64,000 nt of DNA from Oleiagrimonas soli (GTDB taxonomy: Bacteria > Pseudomonadota > Gammaproteobacteria > Xanthomonadales > Rhodanobacteraceae). Within the stretch, counting starts at the first letter, position 1. Each line of letters starts with the position of its first letter. The translations under genes and the position numbers were made by a program. Below are positions 25,673 to 34,686 of the stretch, piece by piece. Below the pieces are notes generated by a model. The model was not told the DNA's origin. It worked only from the letters and a program-made list of their open reading frames with translations, and ran no database searches. The stretch is from NCBI RefSeq assembly GCF_000761445.1, contig NZ_KN196470.1, forward strand, positions 608,149 to 672,148. Reading direction: 5' to 3'.

Positions 25673-26758
25673 TCAGACGCGGCTGAAGTCCAGAAATGCC
25701 GCGATGGCCTCGACCGCGTCGTCGTTTGCACCGGCATCGTCGGCGTTCTCGATCTGGATTTCCGCCATCGCGTGGCCGTCCAGCGGCGCTTCGCCGAAAC
25801 GGTCGAACAGCCACTGCCCGCGCGCCGCGGCGAAGGCGCGGTGGCGCTCGGTCAGTGCAGCGGGCGTGCCCGGCAGCCAGATCTGGAACGCGTTGGTGTC
25901 GGGACGTTGCGGATGCACGTGCACGCGCGACAGCGGCTTCAGCGCCTCGGCCAGGGCGCGTGCGCGCGCCACGCAGGCGGGCAGTTTCGGTGCGCGCCGT
26001 TCGAGGCCGTCCAGCGCCGCGAGCGCGTAGGGATAGGCGGTGAACAGGTCGCCGCCGTAGCGGGTCTTCCACACGCGCAGCGAGCGGATGAAGTCTTCGC
26101 TGCCGGCAACCAGCGCGCCGCCGAGTCCGCCGAGGCCTTTGTAGTAGGACACGTACACGCTGTCGGCCAGCGTCGCCAGTTCGGCTTCGGGCACGCCATA
26201 GCCGGCGGCGGCCTCCCACAGGCGCGCGCCGTCGAAGTGCAGCGGCACGTCGCGAGCGCGGCACCAGGCGGAGATGGCGCGCAGTTCGTCGAGATCGGGC
26301 AGCAGGTAGCCTGCGCGACGCAGCGGCAGTTCCACGACCACGGCGGCCAGCGGTTCGGTGACCGTGTCCAGCATGGCCGCGGTGAATGGCTCGTGGTGTC
26401 CGAGGCGGATCGATTGCAATCCGGCGACGCGCTCGACGGCGCTGGCCTCGTCCATGCCCAGATGGCTGAGCGGATGAATGACGATGTTGCGGCAGTTGCG
26501 CGCCTCGGCCAGGGCGCGCAGTACGCACAACTGCGCTGTGACGCCCTTGATGAAAAACAGCCCAGACGGTTTGCCGAGACGCTGGCGCGTGATGGCTTCC
26601 AACTGCGCCACGGCGCCGCCTTCGCCGTAGACGTCGATCGCATCCGTGGCGGCGGGCAGGGACGCGAGGTGTGTCAGCGTCTGCTGCGCGCCGAGTGGCG
26701 GCAGGCGCGACAGCACGAAGGAGCAGGAAACCTTGAGTTCGCGATCGTTCGTGGACAT
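25673..26758 (-). CDS. Threonine aldolase / beta-eliminating lyase family PLP enzyme
   Basis: This 361-residue fold-type I PLP enzyme shows the threonine-aldolase/beta-eliminating lyase order: GLFFIKGVTAQLCVL, HPLSHLGMDEASA, a central PLHFDGARLWEAA with the Asp that holds the pyridine nitrogen, then VYVSYYKGLGGLGGALVAG with the Schiff-base Lys. The family cleaves L-threonine or allo-threonine to glycine and acetaldehyde, or related amino acids. The DGARLWEA form with a poorly conserved N-terminus suggests a divergent branch, so substrate is uncertain. No clear ribosome-binding site precedes the ATG at 26758. Confidence 0.82.
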   Translation of the reverse strand: MSTNDRELKVSCSFVLSRLPPLGAQQTLTHLASLPAATDAIDVYGEGGAVAQLEAITRQRLGKPSGLFFIKGVTAQLCVLRALAEARNCRNIVIHPLSHLGMDEASAVERVAGLQSIRLGHHEPFTAAMLDTVTEPLAAVVVELPLRRAGYLLPDLDELRAISAWCRARDVPLHFDGARLWEAAAGYGVPEAELATLADSVYVSYYKGLGGLGGALVAGSEDFIRSLRVWKTRYGGDLFTAYPYALAALDGLERRAPKLPACVARARALAEALKPLSRVHVHPQRPDTNAFQIWLPGTPAALTERHRAFAAARGQWLFDRFGEAPLDGHAMAEIQIENADDAGANDDAVEAIAAFLDFSRV

Positions 26759-26836
26759 ACATGTGTCGTGGCGGCAACGGAGAGGCACAGTATCAGGCAT
26801 GTCGCGCCTGCGGGCACGGCGTGCGGGCCGTGTGGC

Positions 26837-28159
26837 TCAGTCCGTCGAGGGCGTCTCGTCCACGCAGACGCGATTGCGACCGTTGCGCTTGGCGCGGTAG
26901 AGCTGCGCGTCGGCGCGTTCGATGAGAGCGTCGGCGGATTCGTCCGGGTGAGTCAGTTCGGCGACGCCGATGGAGACGGTGAAGCGGATCGCTTCGCCTT
27001 GTTCGCTGTCCACCGACAGCGCGGCGATGACGCTGCGCAGGCGTTCGGCGGTGACGGCGGCGGCCGCGCGGTTCGAGCGCGGCAGCAGGGCCGCGAACTC
27101 TTCGCCGCCCAGCCGCCCGAGGGTGTCGATGCGGCGTAGTTCGCGTCGGCAGGTCTCGGCGATGCGGACCAGCACGCGGTCGCCGGCGGCGTGGCCGTAG
27201 GTGTCGTTGATGTGCTTGAAGTGGTCGACGTCGAGCATCAGCACGGTCATGGTGGCGCCGCCGCGTCGGGCGCGCGCCAGTTCCTGCTCGAAGAGGGTGA
27301 AGAAATGGCGTCGCGAGAAGACGCCCGTAAGGCCGTCGGTATTGGCCAGCATCTCCAGTTCGCGGCTCTTTTCCTCCAACTGCCGGGTTTTTTCCTCCAG
27401 CGCCGCGGTGCGCGCTTGCACCAGCGACTCCAGGCGCTCGCGATGCAGGGTCAGTTCGTTCTCGTGGCGCACGCGCACGGCGAGGTTGTCGAGCATGCGT
27501 ACGCGCATCTGGTCGAGTGCCTGCGCAACCTGGTCGAGTTCGTCGGGCCGCTTGTGCGGGCGGTCCTGCGCCAGCTTCAACGGTGTGTGCAGACGCTCGA
27601 AGTCGAGGGTGCTGGCGTAGTCGGCCATGATCTGCAGGCGTCGCGTCACCTGCCGGCGGAACAGCAACAGCAACAGCACCGACATGCTCAGCATCGCCGC
27701 GATGGTGGTCAGCAGTTCGCGCACGATGGCGTTGTGCATGCGGGCCATTGCGATGCGGTCGTCGATGACCACGCGCAGCGTGCCCAGATCGAAGCGTTGA
27801 CCATCGTCGTGGGTCAGCGGATAGCTGCGTTCCACCAGCGCGCTGACGTCGGCCTTGCCGCGTGTGAGGCGGCGGCCCTCGCTGTCGAGTTGGACGTAGC
27901 CGATGCCGGGGGTGTGGATCAGCGCATTGAGCAGCAGTCGGGTGCTGCCGTCGTCGACTTGCCACAGGCTGGCTTCGAGGCTCGGCAGGAGGCTTTGCTG
28001 GATTTCGTCCAGCTGTGCCCGTGCCGCAGTGACCTGGTTGCGGTAGATGGCGCGAACCTGCAGCGCCGTCACGGCCACGGCCACCAGCATGCCAAGCAGC
28101 ACGGTGGCCGCCGTCAGGCGAAGACTGATCGAGCGTCGGGGCGTTGCGCGTGGATTCAC
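26837..28159 (-). CDS. Membrane diguanylate cyclase (GGDEF domain)
   Basis: This 440-residue enzyme makes the second messenger c-di-GMP from two GTP. Membrane helices at about 15-35 and 151-168 enclose a periplasmic sensor region (36-150). A HAMP-like segment and coiled coil (about 170-270) lead to the GGDEF domain: active-site GGEEF at 351-355 and an RRID inhibitory site (RxxD) five residues before it, so product feedback is expected. The start is a GTG overlapping the stop of the upstream gene by four bases (GTGA), so it is translationally coupled to the periplasmic binding protein, which probably delivers the signal to its sensor. Confidence 0.92.
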   Translation of the reverse strand: MNPRATPRRSISLRLTAATVLLGMLVAVAVTALQVRAIYRNQVTAARAQLDEIQQSLLPSLEASLWQVDDGSTRLLLNALIHTPGIGYVQLDSEGRRLTRGKADVSALVERSYPLTHDDGQRFDLGTLRVVIDDRIAMARMHNAIVRELLTTIAAMLSMSVLLLLLFRRQVTRRLQIMADYASTLDFERLHTPLKLAQDRPHKRPDELDQVAQALDQMRVRMLDNLAVRVRHENELTLHRERLESLVQARTAALEEKTRQLEEKSRELEMLANTDGLTGVFSRRHFFTLFEQELARARRGGATMTVLMLDVDHFKHINDTYGHAAGDRVLVRIAETCRRELRRIDTLGRLGGEEFAALLPRSNRAAAAVTAERLRSVIAALSVDSEQGEAIRFTVSIGVAELTHPDESADALIERADAQLYRAKRNGRNRVCVDETPSTD

Positions 28160-29037
28160 GGGTGGGACTTCGGATGGAACCAGAGGGCGGTGTTCTGTAA
28201 CGGCGCATCGTCGGGGAAGTCCGGGTTGCGCAGCTCCAGGATCGTGCGTCGGGCGAGATCGAGCCTGTCCAGGTCGGCGTCGTAGGTGCGATGGAACAGG
28301 CGCAGCAGACTGCCGTCGTCCAGACTGCGTTCGAGGCCGCGGCGAATGGCGTCGGCCAGCGCGACGTTGTGTGGACGGACGAAGAAGTACAGCGCCGATG
28401 GATAGTGCAGCAGCAGGTGCGGTTCCAGTTCGATCGGCAGCCCGGCGTGCGAATTCAGCTCGCCGTCGACTTCGGCGATCGAGCGCGGGAAATAATCGAT
28501 GTGCCGGCGAGCCAGCATCTGGAACAGGCCTTCGTAGGTCGCGCTGGCGTCGACCTGGAGGCCGTTGGCGCGGAGGATGGCGAGGTCGGGCCAGTCGTGG
28601 CCCTGGCCGGCGCGCAGGGCGGCCAGTTGCCGCACGCGGTCGATGCGGGCGAAGCGTGCGCGGTCGCCGCGGTGGACCAGCAGCACGCGCCAGCCGATCA
28701 GGCCGCGGTCGATGGGAATGCGGATGGCGCGCAGGCGGCGCTCGCGCTCGCGGGTGGTCACGGTCCAGACGACGTCGAGTCCATGCCCGGAGGCCAGCAT
28801 GCGCAGACTGCGGGCTTGCTGCATGGCGGTGCGGCTGGGCTGCAGCCGATACGCCACGCCGCTGCGCGCCAGCGCCAGGCGCAACACTTCGAGGGGATAG
28901 CGTTGCCGTGCATCCTGCTGCGACTCGGCGCGCGGATAGATGACCCGTAACGGCGCGGTCGCGTGGACACAGGCCGGCGACAGCGGTACGACGAGGGCGA
29001 GCAGCATGATCAGCAGGCAGCGCCGAATCGATCGCAT
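28156..29037 (-). CDS. Periplasmic solute-binding-like protein coupled to a diguanylate cyclase
   Basis: This 293-residue exported protein is of the type 3 solute-binding fold. The signal peptide ends near CVHATAPL, followed by LRVIYPRAESQQDARQRYPLEV, the first strand of the fold, a lobe around GLDVVWTVTTRERERRLRAIRIP, and a C-terminal lobe ending in FHRTYDADLDRLDL. The genes for a permease and ATPase are absent. Instead it overlaps the diguanylate cyclase by four bases, a layout seen in ligand-sensing signalling pairs. AGGA lies 7 nt before the ATG at 29037. The ligand is not evident. Confidence 0.82.
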   Translation of the reverse strand: MRSIRRCLLIMLLALVVPLSPACVHATAPLRVIYPRAESQQDARQRYPLEVLRLALARSGVAYRLQPSRTAMQQARSLRMLASGHGLDVVWTVTTRERERRLRAIRIPIDRGLIGWRVLLVHRGDRARFARIDRVRQLAALRAGQGHDWPDLAILRANGLQVDASATYEGLFQMLARRHIDYFPRSIAEVDGELNSHAGLPIELEPHLLLHYPSALYFFVRPHNVALADAIRRGLERSLDDGSLLRLFHRTYDADLDRLDLARRTILELRNPDFPDDAPLQNTALWFHPKSHP

Positions 29038-29169
29038 GCGTACATCCTGTGCAGAAGGGCAGGGCATCCAGCGCCGTGGTACCGAGGCAGCCGTTTGCCG
29101 TGATCGGTTCGTGCAGAGCCTAGCATCAATCTATCCGGCGCAAAGCGAGCTGCGGCGCGGTTCGCGGGG

Positions 29170-30672
29170 TCAGATCGGACGCGCGCGACAGTAGCGGTCG
29201 ATGTACTCGCGCTGCGTGGGCATGGCGTCGACGGTCTGCCGGATCGCGTCGCGCAGGCCGGCCAGCATGCGCGTCGCGTCGACCTCGCTGCGCAGGTCGG
29301 CGAGCGGATCGTAGCGCTCCGGCCAGACCTCCTGTCCGACCAGCACCGCCAGCCAGTTCGGGTTCTGGAACAACTCCAGACGCTCGGCGACCAGGCGGCC
29401 GTGGCCGCGGAAGTGCGCCAGCTTGTAGGCCAGCGGTTCGGGGATGTCCATGCGCGCGACGTGACGCCACATCGGTTCGCTGCGCTGGTTGGCGTGGTAG
29501 TGCAGGATCAGGAAATCGCGTACGCGTTCGTATTCGGTAGCGGTCAGGCGATTGAATTCGGCGGTGGTGACCGGATCGAAATCGCGGTCCGGAAACAGCG
29601 CCAGCAGACGGCTGACGGCAGTCTGGATCAGGTGGATGCTGGTCGATTCCAACGGTTCCAGGAAGCCGGCGGACAGGCCGATGGCGACGCAGTTGCGGTG
29701 CCAGAAACGGCGACGGCGGCCGGTGACGAAGCGCAGCAGGCGCGGCTCGCCCAAGGCTTCGCCTTCCAGATGGTTCATCAGCGTGGCGGTGGCCTCGTCG
29801 TCGCTGATGTAGTGACTGCAGTAGACGTGCCCGTTGCCGACCCGGTGCTGCAGCGGAATGTGCCACTGCCAGCCCGCGGCATGCGCGGTGGAGCGCGTGT
29901 ACGGCGCAAACGCTTCGCCGTGCGCGCACGGTACGGCGATCGCGCGGTCGCACGGCAGCCAGTGTCGCCAGTCTTCGTAGCCGGCATGCAGCGCGCCTTC
30001 GATCAGCAGGCCCCGGAAACCGCTGCAGTCGATGAACAGGTCGCCCTCCAAGCGAGTGCCGTTCTCCAGCGCGACGTCGGCAATGAAGCCGTCCTCGCGC
30101 AGGTTGACCTCGGTGACTTTGCCTTCGCTGCGCCGCACGCCGTGGCGCTCTGCGTAGGTGCGCAGGAAGGCCGCGTACAGGCTGGCGTCGAACTGGTAGG
30201 CGTAGTCCAGTGTGGACAGCACCTGGCGCGGATCGCTCGATGGCGGCATGAACTTGTTCGCGCGCGCGGCCACCCAGGCCAGCGCGTATTCTTCCAGCGG
30301 CGTGTCGTCGCCGCGGGCACGCTCGCGCAGCCAGTAGTGATGCAGCGGTACCTTGTCGAACTCGGCGCCGAACTGGCCGAACGGGTGGAAGTAGCGCTGG
30401 CCCGTGCGCGTCCAGTTGACGAACTCGATGCCCAGCTTGAAGGTGCCCTGGGTGGCGGCGATGAAGTCGTTCTCGTCGATGCCCAGACGCTGGTTGAACA
30501 GCTTGATCGGCGGAATCGTCGCCTCGCCCACGCCGACGCTGCCGATGTGTTCGGATTCGACCAGATCGATGCGACAGTTGCCTTGCAGCGCCTGGCCCAG
30601 AGCGGCTGCGGTCATCCAGCCGGCGGTGCCGCCGCCGACGATGACGATGCGTCGGATACGCCTGTCGTTCAT
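29170..30672 (-). CDS. Flavin-dependent halogenase, tryptophan halogenase family
   Basis: This 500-residue enzyme carries every motif needed for halogenation: GGGTAGW at 13-19 (FAD), GVGEATIPP at 47-55, catalytic K79 in [12 protein letters not shown] at the same position as in PrnA, GWQWHIPL (the WxWxIP motif that blocks monooxygenase activity) and FLEPLESTS with the second catalytic Glu. It uses reduced flavin, oxygen and halide to form hypohalous acid that reacts at the Lys. It is an orphan here, with no biosynthetic genes or dedicated flavin reductase next to it, though an FMN reductase lies at 34687. Substrate cannot be told from sequence. Confidence 0.9.
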   Translation of the reverse strand: MNDRRIRRIVIVGGGTAGWMTAAALGQALQGNCRIDLVESEHIGSVGVGEATIPPIKLFNQRLGIDENDFIAATQGTFKLGIEFVNWTRTGQRYFHPFGQFGAEFDKVPLHHYWLRERARGDDTPLEEYALAWVAARANKFMPPSSDPRQVLSTLDYAYQFDASLYAAFLRTYAERHGVRRSEGKVTEVNLREDGFIADVALENGTRLEGDLFIDCSGFRGLLIEGALHAGYEDWRHWLPCDRAIAVPCAHGEAFAPYTRSTAHAAGWQWHIPLQHRVGNGHVYCSHYISDDEATATLMNHLEGEALGEPRLLRFVTGRRRRFWHRNCVAIGLSAGFLEPLESTSIHLIQTAVSRLLALFPDRDFDPVTTAEFNRLTATEYERVRDFLILHYHANQRSEPMWRHVARMDIPEPLAYKLAHFRGHGRLVAERLELFQNPNWLAVLVGQEVWPERYDPLADLRSEVDATRMLAGLRDAIRQTVDAMPTQREYIDRYCRARPI

Positions 30673-30857
30673 GGGGCCGGATGTCCTGCCTGCGAAGAGA
30701 TGCCGGTCATTGTAGGAGAAGTCGCGCCCTGGATCGGGACAGGCACTCGGTGGCGGCGCGGAGGTCGTCCCGTTCGCCACCGTGCGGCTGTCTTCCCCCA
30801 CCCTGAAGCCGTTAGAGTCTGCATCGACTCGGGGGAGTTTCGTCATCAGGGGAACAC

Positions 30858-31400
30858 ATGAAAGGGAACATCATCGGCGCCGGCGTGGCGCTATCAATGC
30901 TGTGCGGTTGCGTCTCCATGCCGACGTTCCAGTCGGCGAAACCCATGGGCAGCGCGCACGCCTACCGGGTTCATGCGGCCGATCCCAAGCCGATCGAAAA
31001 CACGCTCTACCAGTTCGTCGACATGGACGACACGGTGCTGTATCACCAGGAGGCCGGTGGCGGTGGCGTGGCGCTCGGCGTGTTGCTGGGACCGCTCGGC
31101 GCGGCCGCCAACGCGGCAGCGATCAAGAGCCGCACCGGCAAGGAAGCGTTGTCGCTGCGCGGCGCGTTCACGCCGCACGTGATGCAGGATTTCTCGGCCA
31201 CGCTGCTCTATCAGCCGGAACTGCAGCCGGCGCGTGCGGCGGATGCCTCTGCCGTGACGTTCTCGCCGATGCTGGAGCTGACGCGGATGGGCGAGGATCA
31301 GGTCCGGATCGGCGCACGTCTGCGCGTCGCTCAGGGCACCCCGCAGCAGCGCGATTACCTCTACGTGCTGCCCGACAGCTACTCGTTCGCCGCTCTGTAG
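30858..31400 (+). CDS. Lipoprotein, N-terminal part of a gene split by an amber codon
   Basis: This 180-residue product has a lipoprotein signal ending SMLCGC-VS, so the first half is a lipidated envelope protein. It contains a small glycine/alanine-rich hydrophobic segment, [19 protein letters not shown]. Translation ends at the TAG at 31398, but the same frame continues through AAG GGA ATG into a further 90-codon coherent stretch. The gene is therefore probably interrupted by a point mutation (CAG or TGG to TAG) or a sequencing error. I do not recognise the family. It is divergent from the halogenase. Confidence 0.65.
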   Translation: MKGNIIGAGVALSMLCGCVSMPTFQSAKPMGSAHAYRVHAADPKPIENTLYQFVDMDDTVLYHQEAGGGGVALGVLLGPLGAAANAAAIKSRTGKEALSLRGAFTPHVMQDFSATLLYQPELQPARAADASAVTFSPMLELTRMGEDQVRIGARLRVAQGTPQQRDYLYVLPDSYSFAAL

Positions 31401-31406
31401 AAGGGA

Positions 31407-31679
31407 ATGTCCAGCGCGGATCAGAGCAAGCTGGACGCTTCGATCCAGCAGGGCTTCCGCTGGGCGCTGGACACCTACCGCAGCGATACGGAAGGCCGGT
31501 TGCAGGCGAATCGTCCTGTGATGGTGCAGTCGTCTTTCGTCAACACGCGGATCAAGATGAAGCTCAAGGGCTACGCCTTCGAGCAGGATCCGGGCCGTGT
31601 CGGTTTCGTGCTGGCCGCGCCGTCCTGGCCGACGGTGTATTCGATGCCGGCGGACATGGCCGTGGTGACGTCGGGCTGA
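31407..31679 (+). CDS. C-terminal continuation of the interrupted lipoprotein gene
   Basis: These 90 codons are in the same frame as the lipoprotein, separated from it by one TAG and two codons. The product has no signal peptide and starts mid-structure (SSADQSKLDASIQQGFRWAL), with strands such as VMVQSSFVNTRIKMKLKGYAF and RVGFVLAAPSWPTV. An ATG with AGAAGGG just before it might allow re-initiation, giving a separate cytoplasmic fragment, but it reads as the C-terminal domain of the preceding protein. Confidence 0.55.
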   Translation: MSSADQSKLDASIQQGFRWALDTYRSDTEGRLQANRPVMVQSSFVNTRIKMKLKGYAFEQDPGRVGFVLAAPSWPTVYSMPADMAVVTSG

Positions 31680-31700
31680 TCGGCGATGCCGACATGAAAA

Positions 31701-31729
31701 CGCCGGCGATGCACGAGGCATCGCCGGCG
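31701..31729 (-). terminator. Strong stem-loop terminator (leftward)
   Basis: A 12-base perfect stem, CGCCGGCGATGC and GCATCGCCGGCG with a 5-base loop, followed in the leftward direction by TTTT. It terminates the secreted-protein gene at 31754-32791 and may also serve the opposing lipoprotein gene. Confidence 0.8.
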
Positions 31730-31753
31730 CCGATCACACGTGGGGATGCGTGA

Positions 31754-32791
31754 TCAGTACGACAACACGCAACCGCCCGCACCGCTGTTGAAGGCATTGC
31801 TCCACAGCGACTGCACCGGGTAGCTGGTGCCGCCCGAGAGCGTGACGGTCGCGGATGCGCCCTGACCGGAGGAGATCCAGGCGCATTTGTCGCCGTTCTC
31901 TTCGCCGCTGCCGTCGATCCAGCCGCTGCTCGGGAACTGGTCCGAAATCGTCTCGGCCAGCTCATGGCCTTCGACGATGGTGATGCCGGCCTTCGGACCC
32001 AGGCCGTTGAAGTTGGCGCCGCAGCTCGCGCCGGCGTCGGTCATGTACGGCAGGTTGGTGTAGGCCACGTTGCCGTAGTTCGAGCTGCTGTAGCTGTGAT
32101 ACGCGCAGTACTGCGTGCCGAAGCCGGAGGCGCTGTTGCCGGTGGCGGTGGCGATCACGTACTGGGTGCTGGCATTGCTGCCGGACGTCGTGTTGCCGAA
32201 GTGCGCGGCGGCCTTGACCGCTTCGGCGGCCAGCTGCGACTGGGTCGGATGGCTCGGCGCGGCCGAGCTGTTGTCGAACCAGACGTTCTGGTAGATGTTC
32301 AGCTGGTTGCCGGCCGCGGTGCCCGCGCCGTTGCAGAACTGGGTGCCGCTGCTCACGCCCTGGCAGTACTGCGTGACGCTGTTCAGCCAGGAGCTGCCGC
32401 CGACGCTGCCCAGGAAGGACTCGAGGATCGAGACTTCGCCGCTGGGGTCGTTGTTGTTCCACTGCGAACCCCACACCACCAGGTAGACCTTGGGCGCGGT
32501 CTCGACGCCGATGCCGCCGGTGCCGCCCTGGTAGATCAGGTTGTTGCTGGTGGTGGAGCCGCCGCCGTGGCCGCCGCCCTTGGCCTGGCCGCGGTTCGGA
32601 TGCTGCGCGCGCCAGCTTTCCATGGCGTCGACGGTCGGATGCACGACGGCCGGGTGCTGGCCCTGCTCGAGCAGGCGCACGCCGCCAGGCGTGCCTTCGT
32701 AGTTCATCGGCGCCGGCGGCTTGGCCGAGACGACGGCACTGGCCAGCAGGGTGAGCGAAAGGGCGGCAAGAATTTTTCCGGTGGATTTCAT
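31754..32791 (-). CDS. Secreted HExxE-motif protein, paralogue of the 19741 gene
   Basis: This 345-residue exported protein has a signal peptide ending near ASAVVSA. It aligns through its whole core with the protein at 19741-21387: APKVYLVVWGSQW, EAVKAAAHFGNTTSG, YVIATATG, YGNVAYTNLPYMTDAGASCG, EGHELAETISDQFPSSGW and ENGDKCAWISSGQGASATVTL. It lacks the glycine linker and C-terminal domain of the longer paralogue. GAGGAG precedes the ATG by about 7 nt. The two are separated by 10 kb, so this is an old duplication or part of a larger family. Confidence 0.8.
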   Translation of the reverse strand: MKSTGKILAALSLTLLASAVVSAKPPAPMNYEGTPGGVRLLEQGQHPAVVHPTVDAMESWRAQHPNRGQAKGGGHGGGSTTSNNLIYQGGTGGIGVETAPKVYLVVWGSQWNNNDPSGEVSILESFLGSVGGSSWLNSVTQYCQGVSSGTQFCNGAGTAAGNQLNIYQNVWFDNSSAAPSHPTQSQLAAEAVKAAAHFGNTTSGSNASTQYVIATATGNSASGFGTQYCAYHSYSSSNYGNVAYTNLPYMTDAGASCGANFNGLGPKAGITIVEGHELAETISDQFPSSGWIDGSGEENGDKCAWISSGQGASATVTLSGGTSYPVQSLWSNAFNSGAGGCVLSY

Positions 32792-33217
32792 GTGGTATCT
32801 CCTCGAAAGCTTCGAATAGTCCATGTAGAAATCACGGATCGAGGGCGCCTGAGCGCGCTGGTCAGCGCGCCAATGCGTCGTCCGATGCGTGTCGGTTCCC
32901 GCATTCGCGTCCTGCCTCAGGCCTTTTCATATACAACCGCCCCCGGCCTTTTCAGCAGCGCGAAACATAGATCGCGGTAGCGCAAGGCACTGTGCTCCGT
33001 GTGTCGGAGCCTCCGGCCGCGCGCCACGCATATAGCGGGCGTTTGCTTAGGATTTGCTTAGTTGGCGCGCGTGCACCCTGCACAGTCCGATGCAGTTCTC
33101 ATCGTGGCGGATGCATCGAGCGTGGCGCACAGGCCGCGCCACGGCGTCGCCGAGCGGCATGTCGGACATGCGCGGCATGGCCGGATGCAGGCGTGTGCTG
33201 GCAGCGCATCGATGGAC
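32792..33217. other. Intergenic region with direct repeat
   Basis: This 426-base spacer between two leftward genes contains the direct repeat at 33041-33060. A leftward -10-like CTATATG lies next to it, consistent with a distal promoter for the secreted-protein gene and a long leader. No ORF looks real. Confidence 0.45.
33041..33060. promoter_or_regulatory. Direct repeat TTTGCTTAG x2, 11-base period
   Basis: TTTGCTTAG occurs twice, 11 bases apart, giving GCTTAG-N5-GCTTAG. On the minus strand this is CTAAGC-N5-CTAAGC, nearly identical to the repeat at 21704-21720. The spacing suits an OmpR/PhoP-type regulator. A leftward -10-like TATATG follows. Confidence 0.4.
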
Positions 33218-34432
33218 TCAGGCGGTCGCGCCTGTCTCGACCGGGCGACGGCCGTCCGACCAGCGCATGGCCATCCAGATGACGATGCCGCCGAGCGACA
33301 GCGCGACGCCGACGCCGCCGGTCGCGCGCCAGCCCCAGCCGGCCGTGAGCGCCATGCCGGCCAGCCACGGACCGAGCGCGTTGGCCATGTTGAAGGCCGC
33401 GTGGTTCATGGCGGCGGCCAGCGTCTGCGCGTTGCCGGCGACATCCATCAGACGCGTCTGCAGCGGTACGACCAGGCCGCCGCCGAGGCCGATGACGAAC
33501 AGCGAAGCGCCCATCAGGATCACGTTGCCGACGGAGAACGCGTAGAAACCGCTGGCGACGCCCAGCAGGATCTGCAACGCCAGCGCCGCCTTCAGTAGAC
33601 GACCGCCGGACAGCGCGCCGGCGACGATGTTGCCCAGCGTGCTGCCGACGCCGAAGATCATCAGGATCACCGACACGCCCCAGGCTGGCGCGTTCGTGGT
33701 GGCCAGGAACGCGGCGCTGAAATAGGTGTAGACCGCGAACATGCCGCCGAAGCCGATGGCGCCCATCGCCAGTGTCAACAGCACGTCGCGGTTGCGGAAG
33801 GCGTCGATCTCGGCCAGCGGATGCGCGTCGGGATGCGGCCCCTTGTACGGCGCGGTGCGCCAGACCATCACGACGGTGATGCAGGCCAGCGCCGCGACCA
33901 TCGCGAAGCCGAGGCGCCAGCCCAGTTCCTGGCCGAGGTAGTTGACCGCCGGCACGCCGACGATATTGGCGATGGCCAGGCCGAGGATGACCTGACTGAC
34001 CGCCTGCGCGCGCCGGTCGCGGCCGGCGATGTCGGCCGCGAACAGCATGGCGATGCCGAAGAACGCGCCATGCGGCAGGCCGCTGAGGAAGCGCGCCAGG
34101 TCCATCGTCCACATCGACGGCGCCAGCGCGGTCAGCAGATTGCCGACGGCGAACACGCCCATCAGCGCCAGCAGCACGTGCTTGCGCGGCAGCCGCGAGG
34201 CGAACATGGCGATCAGCGGTGCGCCGATGACCACGCCCAGTGCGTAGGCGCTGATGGCGTGTCCGGCCACGGCCTCGGAGGCGTGGAATTCGCTGGCGAA
34301 GTAGGGCAGCAGACTCATCGCCGCGAATTCGCCCGCGCCGATGGCGAAGGCGCCGGAGGACAGCCAGAAGATGATGACGGCCAGGCTGTGCGTGGCGTCG
34401 GTGGCGGACGGGGAGGCGTTCGGACGCGTCAT
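33218..34432 (-). CDS. MFS transporter (drug/arabinose efflux type)
   Basis: This 404-residue inner-membrane protein has about 12 hydrophobic segments and the DHA1 pattern: GAGEFAAMSLLPYFASEFH early, YALGVVIGAPLIAMFASRLPRKHVLLALM with the GxLxDRxGRK-like motif A, FLSGLPHGAFFGIAMLFAADI with motif C-like Gly residues, and VPLQTRLMDVAGNAQTLAAAMNHAAFN. This is the arabinose-efflux/chloramphenicol resistance-like subgroup that exports small molecules with proton motive force. Start 34432 gives the normal N-terminus. Confidence 0.9.
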   Translation of the reverse strand: MTRPNASPSATDATHSLAVIIFWLSSGAFAIGAGEFAAMSLLPYFASEFHASEAVAGHAISAYALGVVIGAPLIAMFASRLPRKHVLLALMGVFAVGNLLTALAPSMWTMDLARFLSGLPHGAFFGIAMLFAADIAGRDRRAQAVSQVILGLAIANIVGVPAVNYLGQELGWRLGFAMVAALACITVVMVWRTAPYKGPHPDAHPLAEIDAFRNRDVLLTLAMGAIGFGGMFAVYTYFSAAFLATTNAPAWGVSVILMIFGVGSTLGNIVAGALSGGRLLKAALALQILLGVASGFYAFSVGNVILMGASLFVIGLGGGLVVPLQTRLMDVAGNAQTLAAAMNHAAFNMANALGPWLAGMALTAGWGWRATGGVGVALSLGGIVIWMAMRWSDGRRPVETGATA

Positions 34433-34686
34433 GGGGATTCGGAACGTGGGACGGTGTGGGGTGCGAAGTGCGGGCTTGGCGTCGTCGCTGGATGCGATGC
34501 CTCGCAAGGTGTGGAGACGTCGTGCGGCGACCGACGCGCGGTGTCCGACGGCGCGCTCGACGCCGCGCCTGCGCACGATGCGGAGTCGCGTGTCGATGGA
34601 TCGGGTGAAGGCCTATGGTAGCGCAGCCCGTCGCGCCGGTTAGAAAGCATGCGCATAACGGACGGCGTCCGCGGGAGGCGCTGGAC

